Source: an uncultured Clostridia bacterium (GTDB taxonomy: Bacteria > Bacillota > Clostridia > Oscillospirales > Acutalibacteraceae). Taken from it: DNA of 7,245 bases. Position numbers and translations under genes: made by a program. The stretch's first letter is position 1. Each line of letters starts with the position of its first letter. The stretch is from the NCBI GenBank assembly GCA_944381295.1, contig CALWKP010000024.1, positions 1 through 7,245 on the forward strand, in the 5' to 3' direction. Shown piece by piece: positions 1-5,781 of this stretch. The notes under the pieces are model-generated. The model saw nothing but the letters and a program-made list of their open reading frames with translations, searched no databases and was not told where the DNA came from.

Positions 1-171
1 ATGGGCCTGTGCCAGGGCAAGACCTGCGGACGGCTCGTGACAAGGCTGATTCAGGAAGAAACAGGCAAAAAAGCCTCCGAAATTCCGCCTGCTACCGACA
101 GGCCTCCGGTACGCCCGGTGACGTTCGGGGCGCTGGCGAGCGCAGGGAAAGGAGACGAAGAGAATGGCTGA
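1..171 (+). CDS. BFD-like [2Fe-2S]-binding protein, C-terminal part (5' partial)
   Basis: Frame 1 is open from the window edge to a TGA at 169-171, giving 56 residues. The visible part starts MGLCQGKTCGRL, the second cysteine pair of the BFD-like [2Fe-2S] domain (Cys4 and Cys9 here). It ends in a proline-rich tail, PPVRPVTFGALA, typical of small (2Fe-2S)-binding proteins encoded beside DAO-type FAD dehydrogenases. The ATG at position 1 is probably an internal Met of an AGMGLCQG-type motif, so the first cysteine pair and roughly 40 residues lie outside the window. The family passes electrons between flavin subunits in multi-subunit dehydrogenases such as D-hydroxyproline dehydrogenase and HcnABC-like enzymes. 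Its last 8 bp overlap the next gene, so translational coupling and complex formation with that protein are likely. It could instead be the C-terminal domain of a larger FAD/NAD subunit, since the 5' end is not visible. Confidence 0.8.
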   Translation: MGLCQGKTCGRLVTRLIQEETGKKASEIPPATDRPPVRPVTFGALASAGKGDEENG

Positions 172-1339
172 TTGGACAGTAGACGTTGCCGTGATCGGTG
201 CGGGCGTTATCGGCTCCGCTACGGCGTACTTCAATGCGAAAGCAGGTGCAAGCGTTGCATTGATCGATTCCGGCGATCTTGCAGAAGGAACCAGCAGTAA
301 GAGCGACGGAAATATCCTGGTCTGCGATAAGCTCCCGGGATTTGACTGTGTGTTCGCCAAAGCGAGCCAGGATATGTTCCAGCAGTTGAGCCAGGAGCTG
401 GAATATCCGATCGAATGGCGTCAGAAAGGCAGCCTGTTCCTCATGGAAACCGATGAGGAAATGGAGATCGCCAAAAAGTTCTGCGACGATATGGTGGCAT
501 GCGGTATTCCAATGCGCATGATGGACCATAAAGAGATTATGGACGACGAACCGCTGCTTGCAGACGACCTGCCCGGCGGCTTAGAGACTGCCTGCGATGG
601 GTCCCTGTATCCGATCGGCCTGTGCTACGGCCTGGCGTTCCAGGCAAGAAAGCTCGGCGCACAGCTTTTGCTGCACCGCGCTGTCACTTCCATCGACCGT
701 CAGGACGGCGGATTTGTGGTCCACACCACCAACGGCGATATCGCCGCCAAAAATGTGGTCAACTGCGCCGGCGTGTGGGCACCTGTTATCGGCAAGATGG
801 TCGGTCTTGACATTCCGATCCAGGCCAGACAGGGCCAGATCCTCGTTTCCGAGCAGACCTTCCGTGTCGGCCGCCGTAAGGTGCATGAATTCGGCTATCT
901 CATGGCCAAGTTCCAGACCGACGGCTATACCCGTCCGGTATCCGAAGCGGTTTCCCGCAATGGCGTCGCGTTCGTGTTCGAACCCACCGATTCCAACAAC
1001 TTCCTAATCGGTTCTTCCCGCCGTTTTGCCGGCGAGGATATCTCCAGCGATATCGAAGTCATGCAGGCGATCGCAGAACGTGCCATCCGCTTCTTCCCGA
1101 TCCTGCGCGATATCAAAGTCATCCGCGCTTACAGTGGTGTGCGTCCGTTTACCCCGGACCATATGCCGATCGTTTCCGATACCCCGGTGCCCGGCTTCTA
1201 CATTGCGGCGGGTCACGAGGGCGACGGTATCGGCCTGTCCCCGATCACCGGCAAGATGATCGCCGATATGATCGCGGGCAACGAATTGTTAATGGATATT
1301 TCCCCGTTAAGTTACAGCCGTTTCGGGCTGCAATCATAA
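164..1339 (+). CDS. FAD-dependent oxidoreductase, DAO family (imino/amino acid dehydrogenase subunit)
   Basis: This 391-residue protein has the usual length of the DAO (glycine/D-amino acid oxidase) family. An N-terminal Rossmann motif, VAVIGAGVIGSATAY (residues 8-22), is followed by an acidic strand end, LIDSG (33-37), for the FAD ribose. VVNCAGVWA (198-206) is the second dinucleotide-contact motif. RAYSGVRPFTPDHMPIV (321-337) and GHEGDGIGLSPITG (350-363) form the C-terminal flavin-contact region. No signal peptide or membrane segment is seen. The ATG at 164 has a good AAAGGAG site (about 10 nt upstream) and overlaps the [2Fe-2S] gene by 8 bp. The pairing suggests a hetero-oligomeric dehydrogenase rather than an oxygen-using oxidase, which suits an anaerobe. 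Candidate substrates are D-hydroxyproline, D-proline, sarcosine or opines. The DapA-like gene next door favours an imino acid, but this is inference. Confidence 0.9.
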   Translation: MADWTVDVAVIGAGVIGSATAYFNAKAGASVALIDSGDLAEGTSSKSDGNILVCDKLPGFDCVFAKASQDMFQQLSQELEYPIEWRQKGSLFLMETDEEMEIAKKFCDDMVACGIPMRMMDHKEIMDDEPLLADDLPGGLETACDGSLYPIGLCYGLAFQARKLGAQLLLHRAVTSIDRQDGGFVVHTTNGDIAAKNVVNCAGVWAPVIGKMVGLDIPIQARQGQILVSEQTFRVGRRKVHEFGYLMAKFQTDGYTRPVSEAVSRNGVAFVFEPTDSNNFLIGSSRRFAGEDISSDIEVMQAIAERAIRFFPILRDIKVIRAYSGVRPFTPDHMPIVSDTPVPGFYIAAGHEGDGIGLSPITGKMIADMIAGNELLMDISPLSYSRFGLQS

Positions 1340-1351
1340 ACCAACAGTCAA

Positions 1352-1358
1352 AAGGGAG
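1352..1358 (+). promoter_or_regulatory. Ribosome binding site deciding the start of the DapA-like gene
   Basis: AAGGGAG lies 8 nt upstream of the ATG at 1367. An in-frame GTG at 1358 would overlap this site and have no site of its own, so the ATG is the start used here. Confidence 0.75.
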
Positions 1359-1366
1359 TGCGTGTC

Positions 1367-2254
1367 ATGAATCAGAATTTTAAAGGCGTTTATCCTGTTG
1401 TTGTAACCCCCTTCAAAGAGGACGGAAGTTTTGATTTTGAAGCTTCCAAGAAGAACCTGGATGCGTTGATTGCTGACGGCGTTACCGGTGTATGCATCCT
1501 GGGCGCTACCGGCGAATATCAGAGCATGTCGCTCGAAGAGCATAAGGCTTATGTACGTGAGATCGTTCCTTACATCAAGGACAGAATCAGTGTGATCGTT
1601 GGCGCAACCCGTGAACGTCCGGAAGACGTTGTCGAGCTGATGCAGAACGTCAAAGACTGCGGCGGCCATGCCTGCATGGTGCTTTCTGCCCCGTACTGCC
1701 ATCCGAGCCAGGAAGAAATTTTCTCCAACTACAAGTACATCAACGATCATGTGGATCTCCCGCTGGTCGTTTACAACAACCCGGGAAGCTGCGGCGTCGA
1801 GATCGAACGCGAAACCTTCCAGAAGATCTTCACCCTGCCGAACGTTGCTGTCGTGAAGGAATCCAGCGGAAGCATGCAGAAACTGACCGAAGTGCTGTTT
1901 GACGCTCCGGAAAATGTTTCGGTATTCTGCGGCTGTGATAACCTTGCGTTCGAAAGCTTTGCAGACGGTGCCTGCGGCTGGATCAGCATGTTGGGCAACG
2001 TTGCGCCGAAACAGTGCAACGAGCTGTATGAAGCAGTTTCCGCAGGCGATCTCCAGAAGGGCAAAGAGATCTATAAAGTGATCCTGCCGGCATTGAACGT
2101 GCTGGAAACCTTCCCGAAGCCGGTACAGGCTTTGAAATACCTCTCTACCCGCAAGGGACTTTGCGGCGGTTATGTACGCCGTCCGCGCGTGGAACTGAGC
2201 GAAGAGGAAAAGGCGTACGTTGTAGAAGCAATGTGCGCAGACGTCCTTGCTTAA
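1367..2254 (+). CDS. DapA/N-acetylneuraminate lyase superfamily protein (class I aldolase or deaminase)
   Basis: The 295 residues match the length of this TIM-barrel family. The Schiff-base lysine is Lys164 in VVKESSGS. The catalytic tyrosine is Tyr136 in VVYNNPG. The substrate carboxylate loop reads GATGE (46-50), against GTTGE in typical dihydrodipicolinate synthases and GSSGE in sialic acid lyases. Family members condense, cleave or deaminate 2-oxo acid substrates through a lysine imine. The gene follows the FAD oxidoreductase by 27 nt and precedes an alcohol dehydrogenase by 22 nt, so a catabolic role is more likely than lysine synthesis. One candidate is 1-pyrroline-4-hydroxy-2-carboxylate deaminase, which yields 2-oxoglutarate semialdehyde in hydroxyproline degradation. 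Other options are 2-keto-3-deoxy sugar acid aldolase or another pyruvate-releasing lyase. The fold call is firm; the reaction is not. Confidence 0.92.
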   Translation: MNQNFKGVYPVVVTPFKEDGSFDFEASKKNLDALIADGVTGVCILGATGEYQSMSLEEHKAYVREIVPYIKDRISVIVGATRERPEDVVELMQNVKDCGGHACMVLSAPYCHPSQEEIFSNYKYINDHVDLPLVVYNNPGSCGVEIERETFQKIFTLPNVAVVKESSGSMQKLTEVLFDAPENVSVFCGCDNLAFESFADGACGWISMLGNVAPKQCNELYEAVSAGDLQKGKEIYKVILPALNVLETFPKPVQALKYLSTRKGLCGGYVRRPRVELSEEEKAYVVEAMCADVLA

Positions 2255-2261
2255 TGGGAAC

Positions 2262-2267
2262 AGGAGG
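2262..2267 (+). promoter_or_regulatory. Ribosome binding site deciding the start of the alcohol dehydrogenase
   Basis: AGGAGG is 9 nt upstream of the ATG at 2277. The in-frame TTG at 2247 lies before the site, and the ATG at 2268 directly abuts it, so both are poor starts. Confidence 0.75.
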
Positions 2268-2276
2268 ATGATTCAC

Positions 2277-3446
2277 ATGTTTATGGTAGATACCTATACC
2301 CCCACCAGGGTAGTATTTGGACCAGGCCGTCTGGAAGAACTGGCCACTGTCGCGCTGCCGGGCAAAAAAGCTCTCGTCTGCGTGACCCAGGACGGTTTGA
2401 TGGAAAAATTGGGCATCCAAGGCCGTGTGCTGGACCTGCTCAAGAAGAACGGCGTGGAAGCAGTCGTTTATGACGGCATCTGCCCGAACCCGACCCGCAA
2501 GAGCGTCATGGAAGCAACCGCGATCGCAAAAGAAAACGGCTGCGACTTCTTCCTGGGCCTTGGCGGCGGAAGCAGCATCGATACCGCGAAGGCTGCGGCA
2601 GTCATGATGCGGAACCCGGGCGACCTGTGGGATTATGCTTATGCAGGAAGCGGCGGTAAAAAGGAAATCAAGGTAGCAGCTCCGGTTGTTACCGTCTCCA
2701 CCACCGCTGGTACCGGTACGGAAACCGACCCGTACTGCGTTGTCACCAACGAAGATACCGGGGAAAAGCTGGACTTCGCTGTGGACGCGATTTTCCCGGC
2801 TCTGTCGATCATCGACCCGGAACTGATGGTATCCCTGCCGAAATCCCTGACCATTTACCAGGGCTTCGACGCATTGTTCCATGCGGCGGAATGCTACATT
2901 TCCAACGAGCACCACAACCGTCTGGTGGACCTGTATGCGCGTGATTCCGTCGAGACCGTAGCCAAATGGCTGCCGGTTGTGGTGGAAGACGGCAACAACC
3001 TTGAAGCGCGTGTCAACATGTCCTATGCGGCGAACATCCTGAGCGGCTACACCCAGTCGCTGATCAATACCACTTCCCATCACATCATTGCCCAGACCAT
3101 CGGCGGATTGTTCCCGGGCGTACCGCACGGCGCAAGCCTGATCTTCATTGCAGAAGCCTATTACAAGAAGGTCTGCGCACACCGTCCGGAGCTTCTCGAC
3201 GAGCTCGGCGCGATGATGGGCGTTGCGGCTGACCCGGCAAACCCGGGCAAAGCCTATGTGGATGCGTTGGTCGATCTGATGAAGAAGACCGGCGTATATC
3301 GCCTGCCGATGTCGGAATACGGCATCAAGCCGGAAGATTTCCAGAAGATCGTAGACGTCACGGTAGACGGGACCGGCATTGACTTTGAAGCATACAAACT
3401 TTCCAAACAGGATATCCTGGATATGCTGAAGGAGAGCTATTGCTGA
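2277..3446 (+). CDS. Iron-containing (group III) alcohol dehydrogenase
   Basis: The protein has 389 residues, normal for this family. VVFGPGRLEEL (12-22) is the usual N-terminal turn. GGGSSIDTAK (96-105) binds the NAD(P) pyrophosphate, and STTAGTGTE (141-149) is the conserved nucleotide-side motif. By alignment from memory with FucO, the metal ligands are Asp198 and His202 (in GFDALFH), His269 and His284 (in VPHG), so all four are present. The second histidine of the usual HxxxH is Gln273 here. The enzyme should interconvert an aldehyde or ketone and an alcohol with NAD(P)H in the cytoplasm. As the last gene of the operon, it probably reduces the aldehyde made by the DapA-like enzyme and regenerates NAD(P)+. 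The exact substrate cannot be read from the sequence. Confidence 0.94.
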   Translation: MFMVDTYTPTRVVFGPGRLEELATVALPGKKALVCVTQDGLMEKLGIQGRVLDLLKKNGVEAVVYDGICPNPTRKSVMEATAIAKENGCDFFLGLGGGSSIDTAKAAAVMMRNPGDLWDYAYAGSGGKKEIKVAAPVVTVSTTAGTGTETDPYCVVTNEDTGEKLDFAVDAIFPALSIIDPELMVSLPKSLTIYQGFDALFHAAECYISNEHHNRLVDLYARDSVETVAKWLPVVVEDGNNLEARVNMSYAANILSGYTQSLINTTSHHIIAQTIGGLFPGVPHGASLIFIAEAYYKKVCAHRPELLDELGAMMGVAADPANPGKAYVDALVDLMKKTGVYRLPMSEYGIKPEDFQKIVDVTVDGTGIDFEAYKLSKQDILDMLKESYC

Positions 3447-3465
3447 GAGAATTTCTGACCTCATA

Positions 3466-3481
3466 GCCTGCCGAAGCAGGC
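3466..3481 (+). other. Short perfect hairpin after the operon
   Basis: GCCTGC and GCAGGC pair perfectly around a CGAA tetraloop, 19 nt after the alcohol dehydrogenase stop. No T-tract follows, so it is not a standard terminator. It could protect the mRNA 3' end. Confidence 0.5.
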
Positions 3482-3499
3482 AGACAATCAACCAAAATC

Positions 3500-3545
3500 A
3501 TTCTGCTTCCGGAAATGGTCTGTACGGCTGTTCCAGAAACAGAAT
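3500..3545 (+). repeat. Imperfect inverted repeat
   Basis: The arms at 3500-3514 and 3531-3545 pair at 13 of 15 positions around a 16-nt loop. They share a TTCTG..TTC.GGAA pattern with its reverse complement. This element sits between the short hairpin and the probable terminator. No function is evident. Confidence 0.4.
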
Positions 3546-3550
3546 CTAGA

Positions 3551-3597
3551 AAAAGAGACATTCTTCCCAATCGGTAAGGATGTCTCTTTTCAGTTTT
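3551..3597 (+). terminator. Probable intrinsic terminator of the catabolic operon
   Basis: Arms 3551-3565 (AAAAGAGACATTCTT) and 3576-3590 (AAGGATGTCTCTTTT) form a 15-bp stem with one G-U pair and a 10-nt loop. The stem ends in TTTT, and a second TTTT follows at 3594-3597. The A-rich left arm and T-rich right arm would let it work in both directions. It is the best stop signal between the operon and the Nudix gene. Confidence 0.75.
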
Positions 3598-3615
3598 AGG
3601 GGAGCGCTGTTGTGC

Positions 3616-3645
3616 TTTTCGGGAAAGGGCTAATATTCCCGAAAA
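3616..3645 (+). repeat. Perfect 10-bp inverted repeat
   Basis: TTTTCGGGAA (3616-3625) and TTCCCGAAAA (3636-3645) are perfect complements around a 10-nt loop. Neither strand has a T-tract beyond the stem, so this is not a clear terminator. It lies upstream of the Nudix promoter and could be a protein-binding site or an RNA hairpin. Confidence 0.5.
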
Positions 3646-3699
3646 AAGACTCACTTTAGAGAATAGCACAGAAAATTCTCTTTTATTCTTTAAAATTTG

Positions 3700-3708
3700 T
3701 GCTATAAT
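3700..3708 (+). promoter_or_regulatory. Extended -10 promoter for the Nudix gene
   Basis: TGC followed by TATAAT (3703-3708) is a consensus extended -10 element in an AT-rich stretch. No good -35 hexamer is seen near 3680-3685, as is normal for extended -10 promoters. Transcription would begin near 3715, leaving a leader of about 90 nt before the ATG at 3806. An 8-bp inverted repeat (3663-3670 and 3698-3705) overlaps the -10 and may be an operator. Confidence 0.65.
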
Positions 3709-3805
3709 AATCGTACAAGAAAGGCTGGTCCAGAGATTCGTTTTGCGGCCGTATTGACAGGATTGCGTCTTGAATCAAAAAGTTTGCGATAATGGGGTGA
3801 AAATA

Positions 3806-4294
3806 ATGGAACTTTGGGATGCCTATGACGCAGAATTTCATCGGGTGGAAGGAGTCACCCTGGTCAGGGGCAAGGCGATTCCGGACGGACTTTTCCATTT
3901 AGTGTGCGATGTCTTGGTGAAGCATACTGACGGGTCCTATTTACTGATGAAGCGGGACGCACGCAAACGTTTTGGAGGAATGTGGGAAGCGACTGCCGGA
4001 GGCTCAGCGCTGCAAGGGGAAACACCACTGGAATGTGCGTTTCGGGAACTGCGGGAAGAAACAGGGATTATCTGTAAAACCTTGACGGAAGTAGGTCAAG
4101 TAATCAGTCCTGATACCCACTCCATTTACGTAGAATTTCTCTGTATCACCGACTGGGGAAAAGATAACATCGCGTTGCAGGAAGGGGAAACATCAGACTA
4201 TCAATGGGTAAGCAGGGAAAAATTGACCCATATGCCCCGAAATGAGCTGGTGACAAAAAGGATTCAAACCTTCCTCCAGGAATTGCAGGATTAG
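3806..4294 (+). CDS. Nudix hydrolase, IPP-isomerase-like subgroup
   Basis: The complete Nudix box GX5EX7REUXEEXGU spans residues 66-88 (GSALQGE, then RELREETGI), with the metal-binding glutamates in place. The start MELWDAYD and the pattern FHLVCDVLVKHTDGSYLLMKRDARK are typical of the cytoplasmic Nudix proteins often annotated as IPP isomerase-like. These proteins hydrolyse nucleoside-diphosphate-linked compounds, but the substrate cannot be predicted here. The chosen ATG gives 162 residues and has GGGGTGA 5 nt upstream. An in-frame TTG at 3770 would add 12 residues but has no ribosome binding site. The gene has its own promoter and appears to be transcribed alone, with a long non-coding gap after it. 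Housekeeping sanitation of nucleotides is the default reading. Confidence 0.9.
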   Translation: MELWDAYDAEFHRVEGVTLVRGKAIPDGLFHLVCDVLVKHTDGSYLLMKRDARKRFGGMWEATAGGSALQGETPLECAFRELREETGIICKTLTEVGQVISPDTHSIYVEFLCITDWGKDNIALQEGETSDYQWVSREKLTHMPRNELVTKRIQTFLQELQD

Positions 4295-4886
4295 TGTTCT
4301 ATGCCAGTATGCTGACGTTAACAGGTAAAACACTCGTTTTAGAAGCAGGATTACAGCACTATCAAGAAAAAGGAAGCTTTTCACTTATCTGATGAGGTCA
4401 GAACAATCAATGGAAGGTTTGCTCCATCTTTATCAGCGAAACAGGAGAAAAATAAGGCTGCCATTTTTCGTTGTTTGCATTGATCTCCGTAACCGGTAAG
4501 AAAGAGCAAATAAGACAAAAACCTTTCCCTGTTATCATTCTGTTGGTTGCCTTTTTTAAGAGGGAAACGCGAAAATATAGAAAACGTTTATTGTGGTAAG
4601 ATCGTTTTAACTGTATCAGAATCGATCAAATGGAATTTGAAACAGGCAATTTTACGAGCGGTTATTGCTCTCCGTAGGCTATCAATAAAATTTTTCAAAA
4701 CTCTGGAAAATAAAGGATGTATTGCAATATGTCCGACTGATCCTTTTATACAGTTTCACACAATTGTACCCTTGATTTGATTGCTTATAAAGGCAAAAAA
4801 TTGCCAATAATAGGTCATCGAGTGTTAGGAAATATATGAAACTGTTTGGCAATCTTAGACTTTTATGATACAAGAAGGAAAATAAA
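4295..4886. other. AT-rich intergenic region without a convincing gene
   Basis: This 592-nt stretch is clearly AT-richer than the flanks (line 4741-4800 is 30% GC by count). Short open frames exist, such as one from a TTG at 4547 to 4780, but they lack ribosome binding sites and recognisable motifs. A frame from about 4296 to 4391 reads smoothly (YASMLTLTGKTLVLEAG) right after the Nudix stop and could be a gene remnant, but I cannot identify it. An 8-bp inverted repeat, ATTGCCAA (4800-4807) and TTGGCAAT (4846-4853), lies just ahead of the methyltransferase. No tRNA, known riboswitch or transposase end was recognised. Confidence 0.6.
4764..4791 (+). promoter_or_regulatory. Weak candidate promoter for the methyltransferase
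   Basis: TTGTAC (4764-4769) and TATAAA (4786-4791) are spaced by 16 nt. The -10 is good, but the -35 matches the consensus at only three positions. It would give a leader of about 90 nt containing the ATTGCCAA/TTGGCAAT inverted repeat. Confidence 0.35.
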
Positions 4887-5657
4887 ATGAATAGAGATGA
4901 AATAGTAAGAACAAATAAACATTACTGGGATACTTACGCAGATCTATGGTTTGGCACTACGGCGCTGCCTACATATGGCGTGTACTTTGCTACTGAGAAC
5001 GAATTACACCTGTTCGGTGATGTTTCGGGAAAGAAAATGCTTGAAATTTGCTGTGGCAGCGGTCATTCTCTAAAGTATCATGCAGATAGAAATGCCGGAG
5101 AATTATGGGGCGTTGATTTTTCTCATAAGCAGCTTGAAAACGCCAAACGATATTTGATTGAAAACGGCTATACGGCGAATCTCATCTGCTCTCCGATGGA
5201 AGCAGATATGGATATTCCGAAAGATTATTTTGATTTTGTATACTCGATTTATGGTATCGGATGGACGACGGATTTGGATGGTACTTTTCGAAAAATCGCC
5301 TCATATCTGAAAAAAGACGGTATTTTCATTTTCAGCTGGCATCATCCGCTCAATTACTGCATCGCATGGTCCTGTGATGACCGGAAAGATATGATTGAAA
5401 ATAACGCTTTGGTCATGAACAAAAGCTATTTTGATGAGTCCTATTTTAGAATACCGGTAGACGGCAGTGAGATCCTGCTGTGTAACCGAAAAATATCTAC
5501 TTACGTCAATGCTTTAGCGAAAGCGGGATTTGTAATTGAGCAAATGGTTGAACAGACCGATGAGGCCACCATGCAGGCGGAGGGCGAGATCAGCGATAAA
5601 GAGAAAAAAGCAAAAATGCTGCCTATTTCCGTTTTGTTTAAGGCGAGAAAGTTATAA
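4887..5657 (+). CDS. Class I SAM-dependent methyltransferase
   Basis: The 256-residue protein has the order of motifs expected for a class I methyltransferase. Motif I is MLEICCGSGHSL (51-62), the SAM-binding glycine loop. The acidic ribose contact follows at GVDFS (75-79). FDFVYSIYGIGW (115-126) corresponds to motif II, and LKKDGIFIFSWHHP (141-154) to the post-motif strand. The N-terminal NKHYWDTYADLW helix is common in small-molecule methyltransferases. The ATG at 4887 has AGAAGG about 8 nt upstream. Nothing in the sequence identifies the acceptor: a metabolite, a toxic compound or a cofactor are all possible. It is AT-richer than the upstream operon and stands apart from both neighbours (592 and 124 nt gaps), which hints at an accessory gene. 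Confidence 0.9.
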   Translation: MNRDEIVRTNKHYWDTYADLWFGTTALPTYGVYFATENELHLFGDVSGKKMLEICCGSGHSLKYHADRNAGELWGVDFSHKQLENAKRYLIENGYTANLICSPMEADMDIPKDYFDFVYSIYGIGWTTDLDGTFRKIASYLKKDGIFIFSWHHPLNYCIAWSCDDRKDMIENNALVMNKSYFDESYFRIPVDGSEILLCNRKISTYVNALAKAGFVIEQMVEQTDEATMQAEGEISDKEKKAKMLPISVLFKARKL

Positions 5658-5734
5658 AAAAAGAAAAATAAATCGCGTTCAGCTATCTAATCACGGAAGG
5701 CAATCCCTCTTTCAAAAATCCAGAAAAGTAAATC

Positions 5735-5766
5735 ACCTGCCTTTCGGGCATCTCCGGGCGGCAGGT
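5735..5766 (+). promoter_or_regulatory. Leader hairpin next to the phosphoribosyltransferase start
   Basis: ACCTGCC (5735-5741) and GGCAGGT (5760-5766) form a perfect 7-bp stem with an 18-nt GC-rich loop. The stem ends one base before the ribosome binding site AAGGAGGT (5768-5775). Such a hairpin could affect translation or mRNA stability. It is not followed by a T-tract long enough for termination. Confidence 0.4.
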
Positions 5767-5781
5767 TAAGGAGGTTTTCTC

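Noticed and set aside
1367..2254. Link between the DapA-like enzyme and dipicolinic acid supply for the SpoVAD spore system
   Set aside because: The gene is embedded in a catabolic operon over 4 kb away and on the other strand, and its substrate loop differs from the lysine-pathway form. Proximity is probably chance.
2145..3491. Long open frame of 448 codons on the minus strand across the alcohol dehydrogenase gene
   Set aside because: It is antisense to a clear Fe-type dehydrogenase with all its motifs, and shows no recognisable domain. The codon bias of the plus-strand gene explains it.
4574..4590. Catabolite-control (cre-like) site around GAAAACGTTTAT
   Set aside because: Only the central part resembles the consensus, and it is about 300 nt from the nearest start codon.
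4547..4780. Possible 77-residue gene in the AT-rich spacer
   Set aside because: It starts at TTG, has no ribosome binding site and shows no recognisable motif.
4864..4869. TATGAT as a -10 element for the methyltransferase
   Set aside because: Transcription would start inside or after the ribosome binding site and leave almost no leader.
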